From Streptomyces sp. ASQP_92 (GTDB lineage: Bacteria; Actinomycetota; Actinomycetes; Streptomycetales; Streptomycetaceae): a stretch of 64,000 bases of DNA. Below the pieces are notes generated by a model that was not told the origin of the DNA, searched no databases, and worked only from the letters and a program-made list of their open reading frames with translations. The stretch is from positions 124,001-188,000 of the forward strand of contig NZ_JAODUA010000015.1 of NCBI RefSeq assembly GCF_025399895.1. Direction: 5' to 3'. Position numbers and translations under genes: made by a program. Of this stretch, positions 32,112 through 41,231 are shown piece after piece (position 1 is the first letter of the stretch; every line of letters starts with the position of its first letter).

Positions 32112-33362
32112 ATGGCCAGGTACCAAAGCGCGTTGGGCGGCTTACTCGCGCTGGCGGCGGTGGTCGGCGGCACGGCCTGCGCGCCCGGCGACGACACGTC
32201 GCTACCCCAGAACACCGCGCATACCACCCACGCCTCTGCTTACGCCACGACCGCGCGCACCAGCCACGCCTCCGCCAATGCAGCCCCTGCCTACGCCACC
32301 GCCGACCTCCCCCAACTCCGCACGCTGCTTGACCGGTTGACCACGAGGGACGGCGCTCCCGGTGCGCTCGTCGCGTTGGGGGACCGGTCGGGCGGGGAGG
32401 TTCTGACCAGCGGCCTCGCGGATGTGCGGAGCCAGGCGCCGATGCGCGGGGACAGCCGGTTCCGCATCGGCAGCATGACGAAGCCGTTCGTGGCGACCGT
32501 CATGCTTCAGCTGGTGGGGGAGGGGCGGGTGGCCCTGGGTGCGCACGTGGAGCGCTACCTGCCCGGCGTCGTACGAGGCCACGAAAACGACGGACGTAAG
32601 ATCACGGTCCGCGAGCTCCTCCAGCACACCAGCGGCATCCCCGACTACCTCGACCACCTCAAGCCGGAGGACGTCCTCAACCACCCGCGGGCGCACTACG
32701 ACGCCCGCGACCTCGTCAAACTGGCGCTGGCTTACCCACGTGTCTTCCCGCCCGGCACCAACTGGGCCTATTCCAATACGGATTACCTCTTGGCCGGCAT
32801 GATCATCGAACGCGTGACCGGCCGACCTTACGGCGCCGAGATCCGCCGACGCGTCATCGAACCGCTCGGCCTGCGCCAAACGTCCGTGCCGGACGACGAC
32901 GACACGGCGATCCGCGGACCGCACCCGCGCGGCTACGCCCGGCCGGGCCAGGACGCGCCCCTCAAGGACATCACCGCGTTGAACCCCACGGTCGCGGGCG
33001 CCAGCGGCTCCATGATCTCCAGCGGCGCCGACCTCAACCGCTTCCTGGGCGCACTCGTACGCGGGGAGCTGCTCGCCCCTGCCCAGCTCCGGCAGATGAT
33101 GAGGACCCGTGCGACCGGCGGCCAGGACGAGGGCGCCTATGGCCTCGGCCTGGAGAGCCACCACCTGCCCTGTGGCGGCCTGGCGTGGGGGCACGACGGC
33201 GGCATCCCGGGCTACGAGGCGATCGGCGCGGCCACGGTCGACGGGAAGCAGGCCACGACCATGGTGAACCTCTATCCCGGCGGCCCGCAGGCCCAGAGCC
33301 GCGACATGGCGTCAGCTGTCCGAACCGCACTCTGCGAGAACCGCTCTTCGGGCACGCGGTAG
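32112..33362 (+). CDS. Serine hydrolase lipoprotein, beta-lactamase class C/DD-peptidase family
   Basis: 416 residues. Signal peptide with lipobox GGTAC (Cys23). A Thr/His/Ala-rich linker (about 28-64) follows. Catalytic motifs: SMTK at 121-124 (SxxK), YSN near 225 (YxN) and HDGG near 362 in the place of KTG. RELLQHTSGIPDY and NTDYLLAGMIIERVTG are family blocks. Such enzymes are D-Ala-D-Ala carboxypeptidases, esterases or aminopeptidases of the beta-lactamase class C fold. It is anchored outside the membrane. It lies 840 bp upstream of a class A PBP, fitting cell-wall work. Confidence 0.9.
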   Translation: MARYQSALGGLLALAAVVGGTACAPGDDTSLPQNTAHTTHASAYATTARTSHASANAAPAYATADLPQLRTLLDRLTTRDGAPGALVALGDRSGGEVLTSGLADVRSQAPMRGDSRFRIGSMTKPFVATVMLQLVGEGRVALGAHVERYLPGVVRGHENDGRKITVRELLQHTSGIPDYLDHLKPEDVLNHPRAHYDARDLVKLALAYPRVFPPGTNWAYSNTDYLLAGMIIERVTGRPYGAEIRRRVIEPLGLRQTSVPDDDDTAIRGPHPRGYARPGQDAPLKDITALNPTVAGASGSMISSGADLNRFLGALVRGELLAPAQLRQMMRTRATGGQDEGAYGLGLESHHLPCGGLAWGHDGGIPGYEAIGAATVDGKQATTMVNLYPGGPQAQSRDMASAVRTALCENRSSGTR

Positions 33363-33431
33363 CGCTGCTGGTGCCGGCCGGGTGGAAGGCCGAGGGATCG
33401 AATGCTGCTGCACAACGAGACCTGGGCGCGG

Positions 33432-33456
33432 GCCCGGAGGCCCGGCCCGGGCTTTT
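33432..33456 (+). terminator. Probable intrinsic terminator with T tail
   Basis: GCCCGG (33432-33437) and CCGGGC (33447-33452) form a stem followed by TTTT, about 70 bp after the serine hydrolase stop. T tails are rare in this window. Confidence 0.5.
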
Positions 33457-33541
33457 GAGTACTTGGCTGCCGACAACCCAATAACCCTTATCGCATCACG
33501 GTGGTACTTTGCCGCACAACGGTGGAGGGGTGAGAGTTCAC

Positions 33542-33979
33542 GTGGACACAGCCTTGCGGCACGCCGCTGTCCTTGCGCTCGGCGAGCTCGGGCGGAGTCG
33601 CGATTACCAAGACAGGGCCGACGCCGGCCGCGGCCTCGCAGCCTTCGCGGAAACGCCGGAGGCGTTCGCGCTGCTGCTCGACCTTGTGCTCGATCCGCAC
33701 GACACCTTTGTCACCAGGGTGACCACGGAGGCCCTCCTCCGGCGCAAGGACAGGAGTGGCCTGGCGATGGTCGCGTACGCACTGGCCGACGCCGGCCCGA
33801 ATCACAGCGACTGGATTCACACCGCAATCGATGACGTATTCAGTATCTTCTCCGTCGACAGGGACCACGCAATGCTGTTGTGTGCGGAGCTGTCGACGGA
33901 ATCCGACGACCGCCTAGCCCGAGGGGCCGGCCAGTTGCACGGAATTCTGGCTGAGACGGATCCTATTCTCCGTCCTTAG
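33542..33979 (+). CDS. HEAT-repeat-like hypothetical protein
   Basis: 145 residues from GTG 33542; GTG 33530 is an alternative. All-helical with HEAT-like pairs: TALRHAAVLALGELGRSRDYQDRADAGRGLAAFA, AFALLLDLVLDPHDTFVTRVTTEALLRRKDRSGLAMVAYALADA. Similar short proteins in Streptomyces have no known role and may be protein-interaction scaffolds. It is monocistronic. GC content is slightly lower than in neighbours. Confidence 0.6.
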   Translation: MDTALRHAAVLALGELGRSRDYQDRADAGRGLAAFAETPEAFALLLDLVLDPHDTFVTRVTTEALLRRKDRSGLAMVAYALADAGPNHSDWIHTAIDDVFSIFSVDRDHAMLLCAELSTESDDRLARGAGQLHGILAETDPILRP

Positions 33980-34134
33980 TGGGCCGGGATGAATTCATGT
34001 CCCGGGGGCCTGGGGCCGGATCGGCCCGGCGTGCGCGACCTCTCCACTACTGGCATATGCCCTTTCGTGGGCCCTTTGTCCGCCCTGTGCCCCCGTCCCC
34101 CAAGCACCACAATCCGCACCAACCTCCCACCTCT

Positions 34135-34165
34135 CAGTGATCACTGCGTACTCCTGTTCTAGGGT
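34135..34165 (+). promoter_or_regulatory. Palindrome and -10-like box before the PBP gene
   Basis: CAGTGATCACTG (34135-34146) is a perfect 12-bp palindrome. TAGGGT (34160-34165) 13 bp further is a good -10 match; the palindrome sits where the -35 region should be. A regulator may replace or block -35 recognition. Regulation is inferred from position alone. Confidence 0.4.
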
Positions 34166-34198
34166 GTGGGTGGAAGTGCAGGAGAGGGGACACTGGGT

Positions 34199-36316
34199 GT
34201 GAGCAGGCGCGGCGGGGCTGGGCAAGGGCGGCAGGGTGGCGAGGAAGACGGCCATGACGTCGCTCGTGGGCGTCGGCGCGCCGCCGTCAAGCGTGGTCCG
34301 AGCGTCGCGGTCGCGGGGTGGTGGCGCGCGCTCTCGCCGTTCGTCGGCTTTCTGCGCACGGTGCCACCGCGTCTGCGGCCCGCCTACCCCCGGCCCGGCC
34401 GTGCCGGCTGGCGGCGCTGGGTTCCGTCCTGGCGGCAGTGGCTCGGTCTGGTCGGCTCCGGGTTCCTCGGGCTGTGCTGCCTGATCGGGTACGCGTACGC
34501 GACCACCGACATACCGGACGATCTCAATACGTTTGCCACGCAGCAGGACAATGTCTACTACTGGGCCGACGGTTCCAAGATGGCTCGCACGGGCTGGGTC
34601 AGCCGCCAGGAGATGCCGCTCGACAAGGTGCCCCCGCAGGTCCAGGGCGCCGTACTCGCGGCCGAGAATGCCAGCTTCTACAGCGACTCGGGCGTCTCGC
34701 CCTACGGCATCCTGCGCGCCTTGAAGGCCGCGGTCACCGGCGGCGAGTCGCAGGGTGGCTCGACCATCACCCAGCAGTACGTGAAGAACGCGTATCTCAA
34801 CCAGGACCGTACGGTCTCGCGGAAGTTCACCGAAATCCTGCTCGCCGTGAAGCTGGACCGCCAGACCAGCAAGAAGCAGATACTCCAGGACTACCTCAAC
34901 ACGAGTTGGTTCGGCCGCGGCACGTACGGCATCCAGCGCGCCTCACAGGCGTACTACGGCAAGGACGTCTCGCAGCTCAATCCGAGCGAGGGCGCCTTCC
35001 TGGCCTCGCTCCTCAAGGGCGCCGCGCTCTTTGACCCCGCCATCAGCAAGGACAACCACGACCGCGCCGTCGAACGCTGGGGCTGGACCCTGGACCGGAT
35101 GGTCTCCACCGGCGTCCTCACCCGCGCCGAACGCGCGAAGTACACCAAGTTTCCCGAGCCGCAGGCGCCGACCGTCACCGGCGACGCGAAGGGTCAGTCG
35201 GGGTACCTGGTGGAACTGGCCAAGGCGTACGCGATCAAGGCCGGCCACATCAAGGACGCCGACTTCGACCTGGGCGGCTACCAGATCTACACGACCTTCG
35301 ACAAGTCCCGCATGACGGCTCTGACCGCCGCCGTGCAGAAGACGCAGAAGAGCTTCGACGCCGCGCGCAGGCCCGCCACCGACGCGCACGCGAAGATCGG
35401 TGCGGCGAGCGTCGCGCCCGACGGCCGGCTGCTCGCGGTCTACGGCGGCCCCGACTATCTGAAGCAGGGGTTCAACGAGTCGAACGCGACGACGGTTCCC
35501 GTCGGGACGGTCTTCACGCCGTTCGTGTACGCCGCCGCACTCGACGACGGCATCGTGCGCTCACGCGACAAGCCCCGCACCCCCATCAGTCCGTCCGCCA
35601 AGTACAACGGCAACGACGACGTCACCGTGAAGACGCCCGAGGGTCCGTACTGGGACCGCGGCGGCAAGGTGGCGAAGGGACACAACGACGGCGGCCGCAA
35701 CTGGGGGCAGGTCACCCTGCGCCAGGCCATCGCCAACTCCGTCAACACCCCGATGCTCCAACTCGGCCTGGACGTCGGGCTCGACCGGGTCGACTCCCTC
35801 GCCGAGCGCTCGGGGCTGCTCGCGTCGAGCCTCGGCCCGCGCGTCCCCCTCTTCGCCCTCGGCGAGAACTCGACGCCCAGCGCCATCCGCGTGGCCGGCG
35901 CCTACGAGACCTTCGCCGCCGAAGGCATGCACACCGAGCCGTACTCGGTGCGCGCGATCTCCCGCAACGGTGCCGCGATGCCACTCGACAAGCCGCAGCC
36001 GGCCCGCGCGATGTCGGCCAAGGCCGCCCGCGCGGTGACGGACGCCCTGCGGGACGCGGTGACGCAAGGAACGGCGAAGAGCGCCCGCACGGCGCACCCG
36101 GGCACGGGGGGCAAGACCGGCACGACCGCCGGTAACACGGCGGGCTGGTTCGCGGCCAACACCGCGCAGGAGTCGACAGCGGTGGTCGTCTACCGGATGT
36201 CCCTGACGGATCTGGTGCCGCTGTCCCTGACGGGCCTCGGCGGCGACGCGCCGAACACCCCGGGCAGCGAACGCGCGGTGCGGCTGTGGTCGGACTACAT
36301 CAAGGCGGTGAAGTGA
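34199..36316 (+). CDS. Class A penicillin-binding protein with intact glycosyltransferase and degenerate transpeptidase site
   Basis: 705 residues from GTG 34199 (GGAGAGGGG upstream). A basic N-terminal tail leads into one membrane helix (about 85-108). The GT51 domain follows: catalytic Glu156 in LAAENASFYSDSG, GGSTITQQYVKN and RQTSKKQILQDYLN. The transpeptidase domain has S514-V-N (SxN) and K639-T-G (KTG). The SxxK position reads T437-V-F-T440, so both the nucleophilic Ser and the Lys are missing. It probably polymerises glycan strands but cannot acylate. A CAGTGATCACTG palindrome lies before it. Frame and flanking residues (PVGTVFTPFVYAAAL) are intact, so it is not a frameshift. Confidence 0.92.
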   Translation: MSRRGGAGQGRQGGEEDGHDVARGRRRAAVKRGPSVAVAGWWRALSPFVGFLRTVPPRLRPAYPRPGRAGWRRWVPSWRQWLGLVGSGFLGLCCLIGYAYATTDIPDDLNTFATQQDNVYYWADGSKMARTGWVSRQEMPLDKVPPQVQGAVLAAENASFYSDSGVSPYGILRALKAAVTGGESQGGSTITQQYVKNAYLNQDRTVSRKFTEILLAVKLDRQTSKKQILQDYLNTSWFGRGTYGIQRASQAYYGKDVSQLNPSEGAFLASLLKGAALFDPAISKDNHDRAVERWGWTLDRMVSTGVLTRAERAKYTKFPEPQAPTVTGDAKGQSGYLVELAKAYAIKAGHIKDADFDLGGYQIYTTFDKSRMTALTAAVQKTQKSFDAARRPATDAHAKIGAASVAPDGRLLAVYGGPDYLKQGFNESNATTVPVGTVFTPFVYAAALDDGIVRSRDKPRTPISPSAKYNGNDDVTVKTPEGPYWDRGGKVAKGHNDGGRNWGQVTLRQAIANSVNTPMLQLGLDVGLDRVDSLAERSGLLASSLGPRVPLFALGENSTPSAIRVAGAYETFAAEGMHTEPYSVRAISRNGAAMPLDKPQPARAMSAKAARAVTDALRDAVTQGTAKSARTAHPGTGGKTGTTAGNTAGWFAANTAQESTAVVVYRMSLTDLVPLSLTGLGGDAPNTPGSERAVRLWSDYIKAVK

Positions 36317-36458
36317 CCGCCTGCGTCAAGGCGGTGGCCGCCCCACCGGGGCGGTGAAGTGATCGCGGCTCGCGCGGTCCCGGGTATCCACGGCGGGCGT
36401 ACGACCGCGCCGCGCGGCCGGGGGCAGGCCCACCCCGGCTCGACTCCGACCGCTCGGC

Positions 36459-37790
36459 CTACTTGACCAGCGTCTTCCAGTCCGGTGCCTGCGCGGGGTC
36501 GAGCAGGCGCAGCTGGGACAGTACCTTCGGGTCCTGGACGTCGAGCCAGTCGGACAGTTCGCGGAACGACACGCACCGCACGCCTTCGCGGGGGCAGACG
36601 TCCTTCATGACGTCCTCGACGGCCTTCATGTAGATGCCGCCGTTCCAGTCCTCGAAGTGGTTGCCGATGTACATCGGTGCCCGGCTGCCGTTGTAGACGC
36701 GGTTGAAGCCGTTCAGGTACGACTTCCGGGTCTGCTCCAGCCATGCCGCGTATTTCGAGGGGTCGCCCTGGGTGCTCTCGCCGGACTGGTTGTAGAGGAA
36801 GTTGAAGTCCATGGAGAGGACTTGCACCTCTTTGTCCTGCAAGGGCATGAGTTGCAACGGGAAGTTCCAGATGCCGTCGATCTTGTTCGGCCAGAGCTGG
36901 AAGTCGCCGGACGAGCTCGCGTCGTAACGCCAGCCGTACGGTTTGATGGCGGTGATGAGGTTCTTCTGCCCCTCCAGGCAGGGGGCACGGCCGCCGACGA
37001 CCTCGCGGTCGGGATCGAAGGGGAGCGGCGCCTCGTCGGTGAATCCCGTGTTGGTCTTCCACGTCTTCACGAACGAGTACGCCTGGTCTATCTCGCTCTT
37101 CCACTCGGCGGGGCTCCAGTCGCCGCCGCCCTTGGGGCCGCAGAAGTGGCCGTTGAAGTGCGAGCCGATCTCGTCGCCGTCGGCCCAGGCGCCCCGCAGC
37201 TGCTCCAGGGTGGTCTTCACGTGCGCGACCGTGGGGTAGGAGATCGCCGCCGACCCCTGGCTGTGCTGCGGGGGGCGGTACAGCATCCGCTTGTTCTCGG
37301 GCAACAGATAGATGCCGGTGAGGAAGAACGTCATGTGGGCCTTGTTGGCCTCTGCCACCTGACGGAAGTGCGAGAAGAGGTGGTCGTCGCCCTCCAGCGC
37401 GCCGTCCCAGGAGAAGACCACGAACTGCGGGGGCTTCTCGCCCGGCTTCAGCCGCTGCGGCTTGAGCTGGCCGGGCTGCGGGCCGGTGTAGGAGGTGGAG
37501 CCGTCTCCGAGCACCTTGGTCTTCCCGTCCCAGGCCTCGTCTTGCTTGCCCTTGCCGGGGCCGGCTTTTCCGGCCGTTCCGGGGGACGGGGAGGCCGTGG
37601 ACTTCTTGCCCTGCTCGGCGGCGTCGGACGAGCTGCCGGAGGTGAGGGCGTACGCGGTGGTGGCGGTCGCGCCCAGCGCGAGGATGGCGGCGCCGACTCC
37701 GAACCTCTTACGGTTCTGCGCCTTCCTGCGTGCCTTGCGGACGGCCCGGGACTCCGCCGGGACACGGGAGGCGTCGTCGGTGTCAGCCAT
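36459..37790 (-). CDS. Membrane-anchored polysaccharide deacetylase-like protein
   Basis: 443 residues from ATG 37790, with GGGGGA ten bases upstream. A basic cytoplasmic head (RKARRKAQNRKRFG) is followed by one helix (about 31-50), a Ser/Lys/Gly linker to about 90 and the outer domain. QFVVFSWDGALEG is a variant of the NodB TFDDG motif with one aspartate kept; GDEIGSHFNGHFCG has the His-x3-His pair. RYDASSSGDFQLWPNKIDGIWNFP and SRAPMYIGNHFEDWNGG follow. Family members remove acetyl groups from chitin, peptidoglycan or other glycans. The metal site is only partly canonical, so activity is uncertain. It is convergent with the PBP. Confidence 0.7.
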   Translation of the reverse strand: MADTDDASRVPAESRAVRKARRKAQNRKRFGVGAAILALGATATTAYALTSGSSSDAAEQGKKSTASPSPGTAGKAGPGKGKQDEAWDGKTKVLGDGSTSYTGPQPGQLKPQRLKPGEKPPQFVVFSWDGALEGDDHLFSHFRQVAEANKAHMTFFLTGIYLLPENKRMLYRPPQHSQGSAAISYPTVAHVKTTLEQLRGAWADGDEIGSHFNGHFCGPKGGGDWSPAEWKSEIDQAYSFVKTWKTNTGFTDEAPLPFDPDREVVGGRAPCLEGQKNLITAIKPYGWRYDASSSGDFQLWPNKIDGIWNFPLQLMPLQDKEVQVLSMDFNFLYNQSGESTQGDPSKYAAWLEQTRKSYLNGFNRVYNGSRAPMYIGNHFEDWNGGIYMKAVEDVMKDVCPREGVRCVSFRELSDWLDVQDPKVLSQLRLLDPAQAPDWKTLVK

Positions 37791-37998
37791 CGCAGTCGTG
37801 TCCCCCATGGTCGCCGCAGCCGCCGCGTGTGGATAGTTGGTATGAATATAGAACTTATTTGGCATGCCTGTCGCACCACAAGTCCCCGCGGTCGCCCCCC
37901 TCGCACCACACCCAGCGGCACCCGGGGGCTGCCGGGCGCGGAGCGGACCGCTCGGTGTGCCCGGATTGCCTGCAACGACCGGAAACCAGCAGCACAGA

Positions 37999-38031
37999 CG
38001 CGGGGCCCGGCGTATTTCGCCGGGCCCCGCG
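37999..38031 (-). terminator. Terminator of the small protein gene at 38059
   Basis: Perfect 14-bp stem CGCGGGGCCCGGCG/CGCCGGGCCCCGCG with loop TATTT, 27 bp past the stop. Confidence 0.85.
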
Positions 38032-38058
38032 CCTGTGAGGATGTCGCTCGCGGTCCCG

Positions 38059-38286
38059 TCAGATGTCGACTTCGGTCGGCGTGTAGCCGACGGCCGCGTC
38101 GGTTCCCGGAGTTCCGGACGGCGGGGTCCTGCCGACGCGGTACCGGACGTTGCCGTGCTCGACGACATCGCCGGCCCGGTAGCGGTCCACCACGGCGGGG
38201 TCGAACGCGAAGGGGCCGGTGGCACCATCGGGCCGCCCCTGCTTCGAAGCCACCCCGATGACCTCGCCGTCGTACTCGTTCGCCAT
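38059..38286 (-). CDS. Small hypothetical protein
   Basis: 75 residues with an excellent ribosome site (AAGGAGG, five bases before ATG 38286). ANEYDGEVIGVASKQGRPDGATGPFAFDPAVVDRYRAGDVVEHG is soluble and mixed. No known domain. A terminator follows directly, which supports a real monocistronic gene. Convergent in layout with the deacetylase gene promoter side. Confidence 0.65.
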   Translation of the reverse strand: MANEYDGEVIGVASKQGRPDGATGPFAFDPAVVDRYRAGDVVEHGNVRYRVGRTPPSGTPGTDAAVGYTPTEVDI

Positions 38287-38523
38287 GCGTCCTCCTTGCT
38301 GTTCGGGCGGTGGCGTGACCGTCTTGGTCGCGCCGCCGTCGTCGTGCCAGATGCGCCTGCCCGAGCACGGCGGACGCACACACCGTGCGTCGAGGGGATT
38401 CCGGCCGAGGCCTCGAACGAGGCCGGGTTGCGGTCGCGGGCGACGAACGGGTCCAAAGACGCGGCGACTTATGCCAAAATTCCATCCCCCTGGTCCATGT
38501 GGACCGGTGACAAGGGGAAAATA

Positions 38524-39663
38524 GTGATATCAAAGACATTTCGACCTGCCATAGGCGTGGCCTTGGCCGGGGTCCTGTCGTCCGCGTTCCTGCCGGCTTC
38601 GTTCGCGAGCGCCGCCCCGCGGCCGCACGCGGCGGACAGCGCGACCGTCAGCACCTTCGCCCGCATCGCCGGCGACGTCCTCACGCAGCGCAGCCAGGCC
38701 CTGGTCGAGGACCGGGCCGGACGCCACACCTCGGCGACCACCGGCGCCAAGGCCCGTATGTCGGCCCAGTTGAAGCGGGACGAGGACGCCGCGCTGGCGT
38801 CGCTGCGGTCGCGCAAGACGCGGCTGAACGCACTCGGTGAGAGCTACACCGGCGCGGACACCCACGTCGCCGTGAACAAGGCGACGGTGTCCGGCCGGCA
38901 GGCGACCGTGGAGGTCACCGAGGACACCACGCTCACGTACAAGAAGATCCGTGGCGACGAGCCCGCCACGACCGGCTTCCGTACGCAGTACGAGCTCGCG
39001 CTCACCAACACCGCGGGTTCCGCCTGGGAGTTGACATCGATCAGGTCCAAGGACAACGGACCGGTCGCCGTCAACGAGCCGACGGTCGCCAAGGCCGCCG
39101 TCGTGACGGACGACGGGCAGACCTACCCGGACGGCACTCCGGCGTCCACGAAGTACCCCGCTCCGGCCAACCCGAAGACGAAGACCGGCACGGGTTACGA
39201 CTACGCCGCGATGGCCGCGTACGCCGAGAAGTACTGGAAGAACTACAACCCCGCCTACCGGCAGTTCAACGGCGCGGGCGGCGACTGCACCAACTTCGTC
39301 AGCCAGGCCCTCAAGGCGGGCGGCTGGAAGAACGTGCCCGGCTCGACGTCCGACTACCGCAACTGGTGGTACGACGGCGCCCTGCAGACCAACTCCTGGG
39401 TCGGCGTGAACGACTTCGCGTGGTTCACGCTCTCCAACCAGCGGGCGACCAACCTGGCCAACGTCTACCAGATGGACGTCGGCGACGTCCTTCAGATGGA
39501 CTTCGACCGGGACGGGTCCAAGGACCACTCCATGATGGTGACTTACCGGAGCAGCACCGGAACTCCGTACCTCACCTACCACTCCACGAACACCTACCGG
39601 AAGTCGCTGGCGAGCCTCATCGCCTCGTACCCCAACGCGGTGTACTTCGCCTACCGCACCTGA
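38524..39663 (+). CDS. Secreted protein with C-terminal amidase-like domain (Amidase_6 type)
   Basis: 379 residues from GTG 38524 (AAGGGG six bases upstream). A signal peptide ends near residue 36 (FLPASFASAAPRP). A helical/beta stretch (about 37-215) precedes the C-terminal domain: YDYAAMAAYAEKYWKNYNPAYRQFNGAGGDCTNFVSQALKAGGW with the likely catalytic Cys, then DVGDVLQMDFDRDGSKDHSMMVTY with the His, and STNTYRKSLASLI. This is the putative amidase domain found on many Gram-positive wall proteins, with an NlpC-like Cys-His site. It probably acts on peptidoglycan. It ends at a strong hairpin. Confidence 0.85.
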   Translation: MISKTFRPAIGVALAGVLSSAFLPASFASAAPRPHAADSATVSTFARIAGDVLTQRSQALVEDRAGRHTSATTGAKARMSAQLKRDEDAALASLRSRKTRLNALGESYTGADTHVAVNKATVSGRQATVEVTEDTTLTYKKIRGDEPATTGFRTQYELALTNTAGSAWELTSIRSKDNGPVAVNEPTVAKAAVVTDDGQTYPDGTPASTKYPAPANPKTKTGTGYDYAAMAAYAEKYWKNYNPAYRQFNGAGGDCTNFVSQALKAGGWKNVPGSTSDYRNWWYDGALQTNSWVGVNDFAWFTLSNQRATNLANVYQMDVGDVLQMDFDRDGSKDHSMMVTYRSSTGTPYLTYHSTNTYRKSLASLIASYPNAVYFAYRT

Positions 39664-39669
39664 CGGTTG

Positions 39670-39702
39670 GGCCCGGCGGACGGCCTCCCGATCCGCCGGG
39701 CC
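39670..39702 (+). terminator. Terminator after the secreted amidase
   Basis: GGCCCGGCGGA (39670-39680) pairs perfectly with TCCGCCGGGCC (39692-39702), 11-bp stem, 11-nt loop. Confidence 0.85.
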
Positions 39703-39854
39703 TTGCCCAGAGCGCAGAGCATGAGTCTGAGCCTCAGCCAGGAACTCGGGGGCGCTGCGGCGCCAAGAACCCAGGGCCAGAACCCAGAGTCCGGAGCCCA
39801 GAACGCCCCCACCTCACCGGAGCAACACGGGGCTCGGGTGGGACATTCACTCGT

Positions 39855-40197
39855 CGCGAGGAACCGCCAACGTCCTGGACGCCATTGCCGAAGTCGGCCC
39901 AGCCGCCGGCGAAGAAGGCCCTGCAGGACATCCACAACGAGGACCGCGAACACGCCGAGCGGGCGATCAAGCCTTCACCAGGCTGTATGTCGCCAAGTTT
40001 CCCAAGGGCGTCGCGGAGATCACCGGCGACCAGAATGTGCTGCTGGAGTTCTACAACTACCCGGCGGAGCTCGTCGAGTCCGCCCAGTCCCGCTGGCGGG
40101 TCGTCAACGGCGCGTCACTTCGTCCCGCCTCGTCCGCGCCGACGCACGCTTCGAACGCGGCAACTGGTCGAGCGCCCGCAAGCCGCGGCGTAACGGA
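39855..40197 (+). pseudogene. Decayed IS256-family (mutator) transposase, C-terminal part
   Basis: Pieces in different frames spell out an IS256 transposase tail: NVLDA, LPKSAQPPAKKALQDIHNEDREHAERAIK, AFTRLYVAKFPKGVAEITGDQ, NVLLEFYNYPAE, LVESAQSRWRVVNG, LVRADARFERG and LVERPQAAA-stop (40194). Shifts occur near 39882, 39967 and 40115. The conserved HLRTTNPIES block that should follow NYPAE is gone, so there is also an internal deletion. Non-functional. The stretch 39703-39854 shows nothing else. Confidence 0.75.
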
Positions 40198-40216
40198 CCT
40201 GCCGCCGGCCCGATCG

Positions 40217-41035
40217 TCAGTCGAAGGTCAGACGGCTTCCCCAGGCACGGCTCCATCCACCGCGCCAAACGGCCAGTCCGGAGTAGGTGAACGTGCAGCC
40301 GACACCGATGCCCCAGTCGTCACCCTCGTACCGGACAGCAGGGTCAGCCAGGGCGGAGCGAAGACGGTCAAGCGGGATCACGGTGAAGGCATCACCCTGG
40401 GTGTCAGGGTGATGCTGGACCTCGATCCAGCGCTCGCGGACGAACGGGACCAACGGGGCGAGTTGCTGGTCAACCCAGGCAAGGCGCTCGGCGCCGCCCA
40501 GTCCGGCCGGCAGCTCTTCCCAGATACCGAACGGTCCGGTCAGCATGCCGCTTGCCTCGGCAGCGCAGACCAGGACTTCACGTTGGGCGATGCTCAGCTC
40601 GTCCCAGGTGGGAAGGCCACCGGTGTCCGCGCTCGGATACGCATCGTTGAGCCAGAGCTCGCGCACGGCTTCAGGGCATGAGAGGTCGAAACGACGGGGA
40701 GAACCGGGCTTCGAGAGCCAGTTGGCCGCCTCGGCGAGGACTTCCTGCCGTTCCGTGTCGGTCAGGACGGTGTCAGAGGAGACAGGGAAGGTGCCCTGCA
40801 CTTCTTGAACGGTGATCAGGCCGCGTTCGGCGAGGTCCATAGCAACCGCGGCCAGCCCAGGAATCAGCTGCAGCTGTTCGGCCTCCGTGTAGCTACGTGA
40901 AGCCGGGGCACCCTCGGCATCTGCCCAGCGCAGAGCCATGCCGTAGTGCTGAACCGACCCGGCCAAGGAGTACTGGGACATGGCCCGACGCAGCAGCGTC
41001 TGTTCAGCGATAGTCAAAGCGTCCCAAGAGCGCAT
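40217..41035 (-). CDS. Hypothetical protein with internal duplication
   Basis: 272 residues, soluble, not recognised. The N-terminus RSWDALTIAEQTLLRRAMSQYSLAGS and residues about 145-175 (LPTWDELSIAQREVLVCAAEASGMLTGPFG) share W-D-x-L-[ST]-I-A-[EQ], so the protein contains two related helical modules. The first ends in TEAEQLQLIPGLAAVAMDLAERGLITVQ and the second in RLAWVDQQLAPLVPFVRERWIEVQ. Base composition is lower in GC than most neighbours. It starts 170 bp from a divergent lipoprotein gene and ends beside the IS256 remnant. Confidence 0.68.
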   Translation of the reverse strand: MRSWDALTIAEQTLLRRAMSQYSLAGSVQHYGMALRWADAEGAPASRSYTEAEQLQLIPGLAAVAMDLAERGLITVQEVQGTFPVSSDTVLTDTERQEVLAEAANWLSKPGSPRRFDLSCPEAVRELWLNDAYPSADTGGLPTWDELSIAQREVLVCAAEASGMLTGPFGIWEELPAGLGGAERLAWVDQQLAPLVPFVRERWIEVQHHPDTQGDAFTVIPLDRLRSALADPAVRYEGDDWGIGVGCTFTYSGLAVWRGGWSRAWGSRLTFD

Positions 41036-41231
41036 GATCGGTAATCATCCCACCCTGCTCGCTGCCATCCGCAAGTTTTGACATTGCTCTTCGCCTTTCC
41101 TTATCCGGCAGCTGCCGATGCTGGAGGGGCCGGGCGATGTGGAAGTGAGGGGTGGGGCCCGGCCTGTCCGACCGGGCCACCTGAGTACTTGTACGGATGG
41201 ACACGGCGAAGAGCATCACCACACTGGAACC

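Noticed and set aside
36657..38261. 534-codon plus-strand frame opposite the deacetylase gene
   Set aside because: No domain, spans a terminator and a second gene; a GC-bias artefact.
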